From: Volvox africanus
Taxonomy: Eukaryota; Chlorophyta; Chlorophyceae; Chlamydomonadales; Volvocaceae
Length of the DNA: 64,000 nt
NCBI GenBank assembly: GCA_030268105.1
Contig: BSDZ01000030.1
Location: forward strand, 1-64,000
Direction of reading: 5' to 3'
Part shown: positions 43,301-53,370 of the stretch, in pieces
Position numbering within the stretch: the first letter of the stretch is position 1
Layout: every line of letters begins with the position of its first letter
The notes under the pieces: generated by a model
What the model was told of the DNA's origin: nothing
Databases searched by the model: none
Seen by the model: only the letters and a program-made list of their open reading frames with translations
Position numbers and translations under genes: made by a program

Positions 43301-43989
43301 CTTTGTGCACGTGGAAGCTGTGGGGTCGCACGTACATAGTATGTGTGCCATGTCCGTGTGGGTGTGTGCCGTGTCGTGGGGTCGTGGGGCAAGGCGTTGG
43401 ATCTGTGCGCATGGGTTGCCGTCCAAACGGTGCGCAACAGATCGTCACCAAGGGCTCCCACGTGGTCCCCCACCGTACTACTGATTTGGCCCAATGGTGC
43501 TTACGTGCCCAGTGCTGATGGGATGGGCGGTTTTCACCATGGTATGAACGATCCATGCCGCCACACCCCATCTGCCGCATCCATGCCACACATACCTAGC
43601 ATACAAAACAAAACGACAAAAACGCAGCCCGGACGGAGCCCCTTCCATGCGCTACGCTCACGTCCGAGACCACACGTGACTGCATGTACGACACAGGTCA
43701 GCGGGCGGGAAGGGGGTTCTGGCCGTGCAAGAAAGTGCACACGTGAGCCACATGAAGAAAGGAATGGAGCTGCATAGCTAACACATACGTTTGCAGGCAG
43801 GCACAGTCAGCAAAGCAGCACAGATGAGATGGAAGCCTGGCCATCCGTGAGACTGCCCATCCAGCCGCACGGATGGATGTCTGGCACCAGCCTGCACGCA
43901 CCTTTTATGAAGCGCATTCCTGTTGACTTTGTGCACGTGGAAGCTGTGGGGTCGCACGTACATAGTATGTGTGCCATGTCCAGTGTGGG

Positions 43990-45910
43990 TGTGTGCCGTG
44001 TCGTGGGGTCGTGGGGCAAGGCGTTGGATCTGTGCGCATGGGTTGCCGTCCAAACGGTGCGCAACAGATCGTCACCAAGGGTTCGCACGTGGTCTCCCAC
44101 CGTACTACTGATTTGGCCCAATGGTGCTTACGTGCCCAGTGCTGATGGGATGGGCGGTTTTCACCATGGTATGAACGATCCATGCCACCACACCCCATCT
44201 GCCGCATCCATGCCACACATACCTAGCATACAAAACAAAACGACAAAAACGCAGCCCGGACGGAGCCCCTTCCATGCGCTACGCTCACGTCCGAGACCAC
44301 ACGTGACTGCATGTACGACACAGGTCAGCGGGCGGGAAGGGGGTTCTGGCCGTGCAAGAAAGTGCACACGTGAGCCACATGAAGAAAGGAATGGAGCTGC
44401 ATAGCTAACACATACGTTTGCAGGCAGGCACAGTCAGCAAAGCAGCACAGATGAGATGGAAGCCTGGCCATCCGTGAGACTGCCCATCCAGCCGCACGGA
44501 TGGATGTCTGGCACCAGCCTGCACGCACCTTTTATGAAGCGCATTCCTGTTGACTTTGTGCACGTGGAAGCTGTGGGGTCGCACGTACATAGTATGTGTG
44601 CCATGTCCGTGTGGGTGTGTGCCGTGTCGTGGGGTCGTGGGGCAAGGCGTTGGATCTGTGCGCATGGGTTGCCGTCCAAACGGTGCGCAACAGATCGTCA
44701 CCAAGGGCTCCCACGTGGTCCCCCACCGTACTACTGATTTGGCCCAATGGTGCTTACGTGCCCAGTGCTGATGGGATGGGCGGTTTTCACCATGTTATGA
44801 ACGATCCATGCCGCCACACCCCATCTGCCGCATCCATGCCACACATACCTAGCATACAAAAGAAAAAGGACAAAAACGCAGCCCGGACGGAGCCCCTTCC
44901 ATGCGCTACGCTCACGTCCGAGACCACACGTGACTGCATGTACGACACAGGTCAGCGGGCGGGAAGGGGGTTCTGGCCGTGCAAGAAAGTGCACACGTGA
45001 GCCACATGAAGAAAGGAATGGAGCTGCATACGTTTGCAGGCAGGCACAGTCAGCAAAGCAGCACAGATGAGATGGAAGCCTGGCCATCCGTGAGACTGCC
45101 CATCCAGCCGCACGGATGGATGTCTGGCACCAGCCTGCACGCACCTTTTATGAAGCGCATTCCTGTTGACTTTGTGCACGTGGAAGCTGTGGGGTCGCAC
45201 GTACATAGTATGTGTGCCATGTCCATGTGGGTGTGTGCCGTGTCGTGGGGTCGTGGGGCAAGGCGTTGGATCTGTGCGCATGGGTTGCCGTCCAAACGGT
45301 GCGCAACAGATCGTCACCAAGGGCTCCCACGTGGTCCCCCACCGTACTACTGATTTGGCCCAATGGTGCTTACGTGCCCAGTGCTGATGGGATGGGCGGT
45401 TTTCACCATGGTATGAACGATCCATGCCACCACACCCCATCTGCCGCATCCATCCCACACATACCTAGCATACAAAACAAAACGACAAAAACGCAGCCCG
45501 GACGGAGCCCCTTCCATGCGCTACGCTCACGTCCGAGACCACACGTGACTGCATGTACGACACAGGTCAGCGGGCGGGAAGGGGGTTCTGGCCGTGCAAG
45601 AAAGTGCACACGTGAGCCACATGAAGAAAGGAATGGAGCTGCATACGTTTGCAGGCAGGCACAGTCAGCAAAGCAGCACAGATGAGATGGAAGCCTGGCC
45701 ATCCGTGAGACTGCCCATCCAGCCGCACGGATGGATGTCTGGCACCAGCCTGCACGCACCTTTTATGAAGCGCATTCCTGTTGACTTTGTGCACGTGGAA
45801 GCTGTGGGGTCGCACGTACATAGTATGTGTGCCATGTCCATGTGGGTGTGTGCCGTGTCGTGGGGTCGTGGGGCAAGGCGTTGGATCTGTGCGCATGGGT
45901 TGCCGTCCAA
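43990..45910. repeat. Three-unit satellite block, copy D (offset 5,595 bp)
   Basis: This is the partner of 38,400-40,310. One private change separates the copies inside the block (CATCCCACAC near 45,452 against CATGCCACAC near 39,857), so the duplication is recent relative to the mutation rate of the array. Confidence 0.75.
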
Positions 45911-47751
45911 ACGGTGTGCAACAGATCGTCACCAAGGGTTCGCACGTGGTCTCCCACCGTACTACTGATTTGGCCCAATGGTGCTTACGTGCCCAGTGCT
46001 GATGGGATGGGCGGTTTTCACCATGGTATGAACGATCCATGCCGCCACACCCCATCTGCCGCATCCATGCCACACATACCTAGCATACAAAACAAAACGA
46101 CAAAAACGCAGCCCGGACGGAGCCCCTTCCATGCGCTACGCTCACGTCCGAGACCACACGTGACTGCATGTACGACACAGGTCAGCGGGCGGGAAGGGGG
46201 TTCTGGCCGTGCAAGAAAGTGCACACGTGAGCCACATGAAGAAAGGAATGGAGCTGCATAGCTAACACATACGTTTGCAGGCAGGCACAGTCAGCAAAGC
46301 AGCACAGATGAGATGGAAGCCTGGCCATCCGTGAGACTGCCCATCCAGCCGCACGGATGGATGTCTGGCACCAGCCTGCACGCACCTTTTATGAAGCGCA
46401 TTCCTGTTGACTTTGTGCACGTGGAAGCTGTGGGGTCGCACGTACATAGTATGTGTGCCATGTCCGTGTGGGTGTGTGCCGTGTCGTGGGGTCGTGGGGC
46501 AAGGCGTTGGATCTGTGCGCATGGGTTGCCGTCCAAACGGTGCGCAACAGATCGTCACCAAGGGTTCGCACGTGGTCTCCCACCGTACTACTGATTTGGC
46601 CCAATGGTGCTTACGTGCCCAGTGCTGATGGGATGGGCGGTTTTCACCATGGTATGAACGATCCATGCCGCCACACCCCATCTGCCGCATCCATGCCACA
46701 CATACCTAGCATACAAAACAAAACGACAAAAACGCAGCCCGGACGGAGCCCCTTCCATGCGCTACGCTCACGTCCGAGACCACACGTGACTGCATGTACG
46801 ACACAGGTCAGCGGGCGGGAAGGGGGTTCTGGCCGTGCAAGAAAGTGCACACGTGAGCCACATGAAGAAAGGAATGGAGCTGCATAGCTAACACATACGT
46901 TTGCAGGCAGGCACAGTCAGCAAAGCAGCACAGATGAGATGGAAGCCTGGCCATCCGTGAGACTGCCCATCCAGCCGCACGGATGGATGTCTGGCACCAG
47001 CCTGCACGCACCTTTTATGAAGCGCATTCCTGTTGACTTTGTGCACGTGGAAGCTGTGGGGTCGCACGTACATAGTATGTGTGCCATGTCCAGTGTGGGT
47101 GTGTGCCGTGTCGTGGGGTCGTGGGGCAAGGCGTTGGATCTGTGCGCATGGGTTGCCGTCCAAACGGTGCGCAACAGATCGTCACCAAGGGTTCGCACGT
47201 GGTCTCCCACCGTACTACTGATTTGGCCCAATGGTGCTTACGTGCCCAGTGCTGATGGGATGGGCGGTTTTCACCATGGTATGAACGATCCATGCCACCA
47301 CACCCCATCTGCCGCATCCATGCCACACATACCTAGCATACAAAACAAAACGACAAAAACGCAGCCCGGACGGAGCCCCTTCCATGCGCTACGCTCACGT
47401 CCGAGACCACACGTGACTGCATGTACGACACAGGTCAGCGGGCGGGAAGGGGGTTCTGGCCGTGCAAGAAAGTGCACACGTGAGCCACATGAAGAAAGGA
47501 ATGGAGCTGCATAGCTAACACATACGTTTGCAGGCAGGCACAGTCAGCAAAGCAGCACAGATGAGATGGAAGCCTGGCCATCCGTGAGACTGCCCATCCA
47601 GCCGCACGGATGGATGTCTGGCACCAGCCTGCACGCACCTTTTATGAAGCGCATTCCTGTTGACTTTGTGCACGTGGAAGCTGTGGGGTCGCACGTACAT
47701 AGTATGTGTGCCATGTCCGTGTGGGTGTGTGCCGTGTCGTGGGGTCGTGGG

Positions 47752-47815
47752 CTAAGCCATGTCGAGGTTTCAGTTTGCCACTGGTTTCATCACCTACCGT
47801 TCTACTAATTTGTAT
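47752..47815. repeat. Decayed satellite unit at the right edge of the array
   Basis: The last good unit stops after GGGGTCGTGGG at 47,751. The following 60 bp still resemble the next part of the unit but are heavily substituted and shortened. CTACCGTTCTACTAATTT near 47,796 aligns with the unit's CCACCGTACTACTGATTT. Beyond about 47,815 no resemblance remains. Such decay at an edge is what unequal exchange predicts, because terminal units are rarely homogenised. Confidence 0.65.
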
Positions 47816-48193
47816 AAGTGTCTGCATGTATGTATCGTTCTCTGTGTGGTAGCCGTTCGGGAGCTCTGGTGTGGGTGTTTTTAAAAGCAGTGATAATTAT
47901 GTGCAACCTGAAGGCAGGTTTTCGATGGGTGTTGTATATGGGACGAGAGGGGATGACTTCTATTCTAGTTTCAAGTGAGGGTCCCGGAGGGGGAAGGGAT
48001 GGGGCCTAGGCGTACGCAGAAGACATGACAACTGCTCTGGATTAGTCTGCAGTGCCACATCGTTCGACTCCATGTTCTACACCCTTCTTCCGCCACAGCC
48101 CCCGAACTCAACCTACACTCCAGAGTCAATGCTCTGCTCGCAAAATCGCAGCTAATTGTTGCTGCTTTACCCTTACTATTTAGGTTCTTTTCA
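47816..48193. other. Unique spacer beside the satellite
   Basis: The base composition is lower in GC than in the satellite. Only short open frames without recognisable motifs, splice context or family resemblance are present. I see no gene here. Confidence 0.5.
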
Positions 48194-48329
48194 ATATTTG
48201 CTTGCATGTATACACGGTGATTATCCAGCAGCAAGGGTCTTCTGGGCACACTAGCCTAGCTATATTTGCTTGCATGTATACACGGTGATTATCCAGCAGC
48301 AAGGGGCTTCTGGGCACACTAGCCTAGCT
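48194..48329. repeat. Tandem duplication, 2 x 68 bp
   Basis: A 68-bp segment starting ATATTTGCTTGCATGTATAC and ending CACACTAGCCTAGCT occurs twice in direct succession. The copies differ by one base (GGGTCTTCTGG versus GGGGCTTCTGG). It is a recent local duplication of unknown role. Confidence 0.9.
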
Positions 48330-49091
48330 AAGTTCTTCACTCTATGCCATCATTGTATACACATGTTTAAGAATTGTACGGCATACACACAAGCCACCAT
48401 GGAAAGAATAAAGAGATCACGCACGGGAACCTAGCTACGCACACCCGCTCATACCTACATGCGGATCCTTGTGAACTAAGTATAGCGACTCGACATGCTG
48501 GCAACCGGTCTAGTGGAACTGAATAGAGCTGCTGGACATAATGCTGGGTAGCATAATGACCGCATAGCCACGCAAGCAATAGGGACATGCTACATACGCG
48601 ACACACTCGTGCAGTGATCCCACATCCGTACTGCCTTGCGCGTTTCCTAAAGCGTCCCTGCTACCAACTGGATTGGCAGTCCTCCACACAAGCGGCCAGG
48701 CCCCTGCCGGCTCTTCATGCCCTTGGAGACACAAGAGCGCGCTTTGACTGTTAAATAGAATCAGCGCTCGTCTTGTCATGCTAGGGTTGGGTCATACTAC
48801 CGTCCACGGTGACGAATGAGGGTTTCGGACCCCGTGTCCTCGCACATACCTCGCTGGGTCGGCGGTGTTCCACGCACGTCCACCTTAAACATTATTTCGC
48901 AAACTAAACCAGCGACCCTAAAGTGCTGGAGCTCCAGAAGTTGCCATACCTTGTCCAAACAGCCTTGCGGCGACTTAGGTCTTAATCCCTATGCCAAGAA
49001 ATGCTCGCATATTCCAAGCAAGCTGTATGCAAGGGCTCGGGACTGCCGCCGCCCCATCATATGGTCATGCTTTCGGCACCACTCGCCTGTT
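48330..49091. other. Spacer and probable 3' flank of the lectin-like gene
   Basis: No convincing gene is seen on either strand. On the minus strand this stretch follows the stop codon of the lectin-like gene, so part of it should be its 3' untranslated region. I did not find TGTAA, the usual volvocine polyadenylation signal, on the minus strand here, so the transcript end is undefined. Confidence 0.4.
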
Positions 49092-50805
49092 TTAGCTGCA
49101 AACAGAGGCACCTCTTTCAGATGTTTCGCCGGCGGGGCATTTCTTGCATTTGGTGCCGTCGATGCTGTAAGTGTTTGGCTTGCACTTGGTGCAGGCATGC
49201 GCGGTACCAGCCCTAGCTGCAGGCATGCTCCCGGGAGAGCACGCTTTTGGTGAGGAGCCTGCACAGCGAAGGGCAAACACAAAGGGCTTCATAAGCTTTC
49301 GAATCATCTACTGCGTCCTATTCCCGACCTCCCTGCACGCGGGTTCCCTCTGTGACCCATGAGTGGGTCGCTTACTTTCCAAAGGTTACCCCTCCTCCAT
49401 CCTCAACCACCACCGCGCCATCGACGTGCACTCTCCCGTCTTGCACCCGTCTTGCACCGGCCTACTGTGCCACCGTGTACATATGCACAAACATTCTTTC
49501 CAATCAACAACGTTACACGACAGGTGGATGAATAGTGAAAATCGGCGGACGACTTCTTGCTCGCTCGCTCTGGCAGGTGCGGGCATCACCCATCAAGAGC
49601 CCGCAACAACTGAAGCCCGCTACCTAGGTGCCGGGGTTGAGGAAGTTCAGGTAGATCCCACTAACCGGTTGGCGGTGGGATGGCTTTGGACGGCGACTTC
49701 GTAGGCTTTGTCAGCTGCGCCACTTGGGGGGGAACCGCGCAAACGTACCCTTTGGGCAACGTGGCGCCGTTAACCTTTTCCGTACCGCATGGATAGAAGA
49801 AGATGGTTGGAAAGTCAGCCCCCAGGTAGGGGCCGGGACCAATATCGAATACGGCGCCACAGCACTCTGTCATCTTTTTCCTGCTGCAGGCCAGGAAGCC
49901 CATGTTGGATGGGTTGGACAGCACAAAGCTTGCATCGCTACCATCTGCCCAAGTTAATTTGGCGTCGTCTAGATAGGGTGAGCCACCGTCAAGGGAGAGG
50001 AGGTTGCGGAGGCGAGTTGCAGCAGAGGGGTTTTGGGATGTTTGAGTCGAAACCTGCTGGGCTTGCAGGTGCTGCTTGTAGATCCATAAGCGGAGGAGTT
50101 CAGGAAGTCCGCGCCAGCCGTCATGAGTGAGTATATGTGTGGGGACTAGGAAATCCGTGCTAGCGACCATTTCCCTAGCGAGGAGGTCCATCAAATACAT
50201 ACTAACATCGTCAACTTCATTATCCATCACGCGTCCACTGTTGGAAAATTCTCCATCGTTTCGGGTTTCATCTACGAAATAGTGGGTACGGCTGCCGCGA
50301 AGCATTCGTCGATGGCTGACGGTACTAGGCCAGGTGATTTTAATACCAGTCCAGAGTAGTTCTACATCAGCCCCAACGGCATCGACTACGGGCTTTGACC
50401 AGAGCGTGTGGCGGACATGCTCGGCGGACGACATGGACGCGAGTGTGCCGCCGGCTGCTGCACAATTGGCTGACGCCACGGACGCCGTGACGGAAGATTC
50501 ATTTCTGTAAAAGTAATATTGTGTACCGTCCTCGGAGGTTATGGTCACAAAGGGCTGCTGTGCGATGGACACATGAGGGAGAAGCGCGATGAGAACGAAG
50601 GCCGTCGTGAAGCGAACATGAGTAAAACCTGGGGATGAATATTATATCAATCAGTTGTATGTATGATATTAACTTTTATGCAACAACATTCATCTACGGT
50701 TTCTACTCATGTTTCGCGCCTTGTTTTGACTACTGCCAGTGCCAGAAGCGCAAACGATGTATGCAAGGAGCATAAATGATTGAAAGCCATCTTTTTACCT
50801 TGCAT
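49092..50805 (-). CDS. Secreted C-type-lectin-like protein with C-terminal Cys-rich (GCC2/GCC3-like) module
   Basis: Three-exon model: 50,805-50,799, 50,628-49,666 and 49,258-49,092, giving 378 residues. Exon 1 codes for only M, Q and one base of G. Its donor GTAAAA joins the acceptor ATCCCCAG, and this restores a signal peptide (residues 1 to about 25, core AFVLIALL) that has no ATG of its own in exon 2. The second junction (donor GTTAGT, acceptor GCTGTGCAG) is phase 1 on both sides. Residues 27 to about 302 look like a C-type lectin-like domain: Cys58, WTG at about 95-97, LTWADG near 227, Cys250, Cys258/259, Cys283 and YVC with Cys299. About 125 residues of unfamiliar sequence are inserted between the WTG and TWADG motifs. 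The tail (about 327-378) has CTKC, CKKCPAGETS and a final Cys, as in ephrin-receptor-like GCC2/GCC3 modules. The protein is probably secreted or in the extracellular matrix, with an unknown ligand. The domain family is fairly sure; the tiny first exon and the splice sites are inferred. Confidence 0.68.
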
Positions 50806-51309
50806 ATTAAATGTTCACCGTTCCAGGTTCCTTGGCAGAGACTTGTGTCAGCAGTTTTCCCGATGAGTGAAATATTCCCTATTTGCCTTAGGATTAGAAG
50901 CTATCAGTTTCAACCAAAAATTGTGTAAATGGCTTGGTTGAATGCAAGGAAGTTAGAGGATATTGCCTGTAGCGGCTATTAGTACTCGCGACGTGCGTGC
51001 CGCAGGGACTACGTCTAGCTGGTTGAAGACATGTTACACATAAACATAATTTAGAAAGTTTCCACCGGGATAAGAATCTAGAGTATGCCGATATCTTCAC
51101 AAGACTCTCTGTAGCAGTCGTACAGGCGAGTCAGATTTCCCTGGATGTGATATGACAAATGAACTGCAGGCCAATGCATGTAATGTATCCACAGATCAAG
51201 GTCGATACGTCTTATAGAAAATGCAGAAAATACTTGTGCAGGTTCGTCTCCAACCATGTTCAATAACGAGGGCGACTGCGAGAGCGGTCTTACATGACTT
51301 GCTGACTGT
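50806..51309. other. Upstream flank of the lectin-like gene; no gene seen
   Basis: This is AT-richer sequence 5' of the lectin-like gene on the minus strand and should contain its promoter. No TATA box or other element could be assigned with confidence. Minus-strand TGTAA motifs occur near 51,031 and 51,287 and could end a minus-strand transcript coming from the remnant at 51.3-51.7 kb. Confidence 0.35.
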
Positions 51310-51368
51310 TCAGTAGACGCATAACAACTCATCGCAAATCTTGGCATCTGGGTTGTCCTGGGCCGTCC

Positions 51369-51680
51369 TCAATAATGTTGCCGTGCGTAAACAAGGATAC
51401 ATCCCATATATGCCCATCCAAATTGTTTTGCAGCTGCGATGACGGGGACCTGTACTCCCTCCGTTATGCCCCAGGGTGCACCTGGGTCGTCCGCTGCTTG
51501 TAGGAAATTTTTTGCGAGTCCTAGAATATTGATACATTTTAAATCCACGCAGCCGGTTGCCCCGCCAACGACAATGGTAGGGATATGCACGCCACGCTGC
51601 ACCATCCACCCACACGTCCTGTGCTGAATAACGGTTCTACGCCTGAACCTGAAGTACTGCCGGTATTGCTATGTGCCATG
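51369..51680 (-). pseudogene. Unrecognised coding-like remnant, frame-disrupted
   Basis: A minus-strand frame open from about 51,680 to a TGA at 51,369 reads like real protein (VHIPTIVVGGATGCVDLK, then WGITEGVQVPVIAAAKQFGW). It has no clear start codon and stops soon after. A natural-looking continuation (RTAQDNPDAKICDELLC) lies in a different frame at about 51,310-51,400. This suggests either a frameshift in a decayed gene or mobile-element fragment, or an exon of a gene whose other parts I could not find. I do not recognise the family. TGTAA on the same strand at about 51,287 would fit as a 3' signal. Confidence 0.3.
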
Positions 51681-53370
51681 GCAATGCCCCCTGCTTCCAC
51701 CTCCTCCTCCTCCCTCGTGCTCTGCTGTCAGCACTCTTAACCATTCCAGAGGAAAGCCTCGAGCGTTCAACCTTGTAGACTTCCTCCACCTCTCGTGCGG
51801 GCCACTTGCCGACATCCCCACAGCTGGCCCAGCAGGCCATCAGGAAGCGCACTTGGGCCCCAATGAAGAGCGCCCATTCAAACTGCTCCGCCCATTCAAA
51901 ATCGTTTTTTTTGTACCATCAGCTATACATGCCGATGTCTTACCAAGCACGATAGATGGCAATATCCCAAACCCCGATATCCCCCACCCTCATTTCCCGG
52001 ATGCCCTGCCCGACGCGCCTGACCTATCACCCGACGAATCCTCCTTTAGAGAAAACTTTAGAGCAAACCCAAGAACGCATCCTGACAAGCTCTGCAAGCT
52101 TGCTGTGCACCTTGGCAGACAGAATGTATCCTCCTCCTCCTCCTCCGTCTCCATCTCAACCTCCATCCCCTCGCCCTCATCTTCCTTACCATCACCGTGG
52201 TCATCATCAGCATCAGCAAACACCTCTAGAAAACTATAAATCTTAAGTCGCCATGCTGTGATTTGTACAACTGTACGGTGCATTCCCCCCAAGTACAAGA
52301 CACACGGTATTGTCAAGCTATGTGCACATCATAGCGAAACCTCTTCCTGTCCCCTCCTCTAAGACAATCCCACCCTGCTGAAAAAAGAAGAAGCCATTCC
52401 TCCTCTGCCTTTCCTCTTTCCGTCAATAAAAAATAGACAGACTACATAAGTACATCCTACCTTCCGTATGGAAATGTACGAGAAGTCCGGCGCCTTGAGG
52501 CGCAGAGGCCGCAACACCGCCATCAGCACCACCACTGCTACCACCCTCTCTTCAGTAAATACTTTATACATGATATCATCACATACCCCCCCGCACACAC
52601 ACATACACATAAACACACGCTCTGCAGAACCACTCCTCCAAGGGTCGGCGCCCAAGGACGGGAAACAGTTCGCACAACAGGGGGCTGCGCAGCGAGTGCT
52701 GCTGCTGCGGACCTAGTTCGCCACTTTCCTTCCAGCCAGCTCCCTTCAAGCAGATTGGTCGGTTGCCCGGCTGGTCCAGCACGCTGAGATCTGTTGGGGG
52801 CCGCATGTCACCAACCCCAAATAAGTAGCCCGACTGAGGGGCAGGGTTCTTCAAAGGGTAGCTGATTGATCTGGGGGTCCCCGGGGCCTCAATGATTCAT
52901 TTCCGGGAGCCACTAGTTGTCCCCACAACTGGACTTTGTTTTCCGAGCAAACCCGGAGAAAAGGTGCTTTTCCCAGGGGGGGCGGGCATTTTTTCTGTTC
53001 GCGCTCTCCGCAGCGAAAACGACCCAGGGTCACCAGAGCGAATCCACGCAACGCGTTTACGGCATTTTGGTAAAGCCAAAGATTTCCGTGTCGCGTCCCG
53101 TCCGTACAGGGTGAAGTTCCATGTCGAGGGGATAGGGAGGTACCGGTGCATTTGATTGAGTGGGTCTGGGGTTGGTGAATCCGTTCCGTTGATCTTAACC
53201 CCCACGCCTCTGCGTGAGACCACTAACCAGGGCCGAGAGCGGAGACGGCACCTGCCATGCAGCCACGGAGAGACCACTTCGATTTTTGGTCTCACCGGCG
53301 CTTCCCAGCGCCCTGCCTGGACCGCCAACACTTACCCCACAGCCGAGGCCGCAACAGCCAGGGAATGACG
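51681..53370. other. Spacer between the remnant and ATG13; no gene supported
   Basis: This holds long frames on both strands, but they are driven by simple sequence. Examples are CTC/TCC runs at about 52,130-52,200 (Ser/Pro one way, an acidic Glu tract the other way) and a CA-rich stretch at about 52,585-52,620. At 52,870-53,130 there are GC clusters and small hairpins, for example AGTTGT-CCCC-ACAACT near 52,916. The part nearest 53,370 should include the ATG13 3' untranslated region. No minus-strand TGTAA was found close to the stop codon. Confidence 0.4.

Larger units (their letters stand above)
1..47751. repeat. Satellite array, ~615-627 bp unit, ~76 tandem copies
   Basis: One head-to-tail tandem repeat fills the first three quarters of the window and continues beyond its left end. 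The landmark TTGACTTTGTGCACG occurs at 324, 940, 1553, 2179, 2805 and so on to 47,660, 77 times. The spacing is mostly 626/627 or 615/616 bp and the mean is about 623 bp. Units are nearly identical: differences are a few recurring single-base sites plus one 11-bp indel (TGCATAGCTAACACATACG versus TGCATACG). About 24 units are of the short class. The unit begins with an A-rich stretch (ACAAAACAAAACGACAAAAA), has a GT/G-rich middle on the plus strand, and carries four CACGTG sites. No telomere-type TTTTAGGG tracts, terminal inverted repeats or recognisable protein are present. Open frames of 60-220 codons on both strands change frame with the 11-bp indel and are not credible genes. A centromeric, subtelomeric or heterochromatic satellite is likely, but the sequence does not say which. 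Confidence 0.98.

Noticed and set aside
1..47751. Hundreds of open frames of 60-220 codons on both strands in the satellite
   Set aside because: They are the same frames repeated in each unit. They change frame or end with the 11-bp indel and single-base variants, several overlap on opposite strands, and none resembles a known protein.
1..47751. CRISPR array or bacterial repeat
   Set aside because: Units are ~620 bp and contiguous without spacers, and the neighbouring genes are clearly eukaryotic with introns.
1..47751. Telomeric array or telomere-linked repeat
   Set aside because: No TTTTAGGG or TTTAGGG tract occurs in the unit. The single CTTTAGGG near 54,299 is an isolated occurrence next to a G run.
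51673..52246. Plus-strand Pro/Ser-rich frames and a minus-strand acidic frame
   Set aside because: Both depend on the same CTC/CCT simple sequence. Neither has splice context, conserved motifs or a clear gene boundary.
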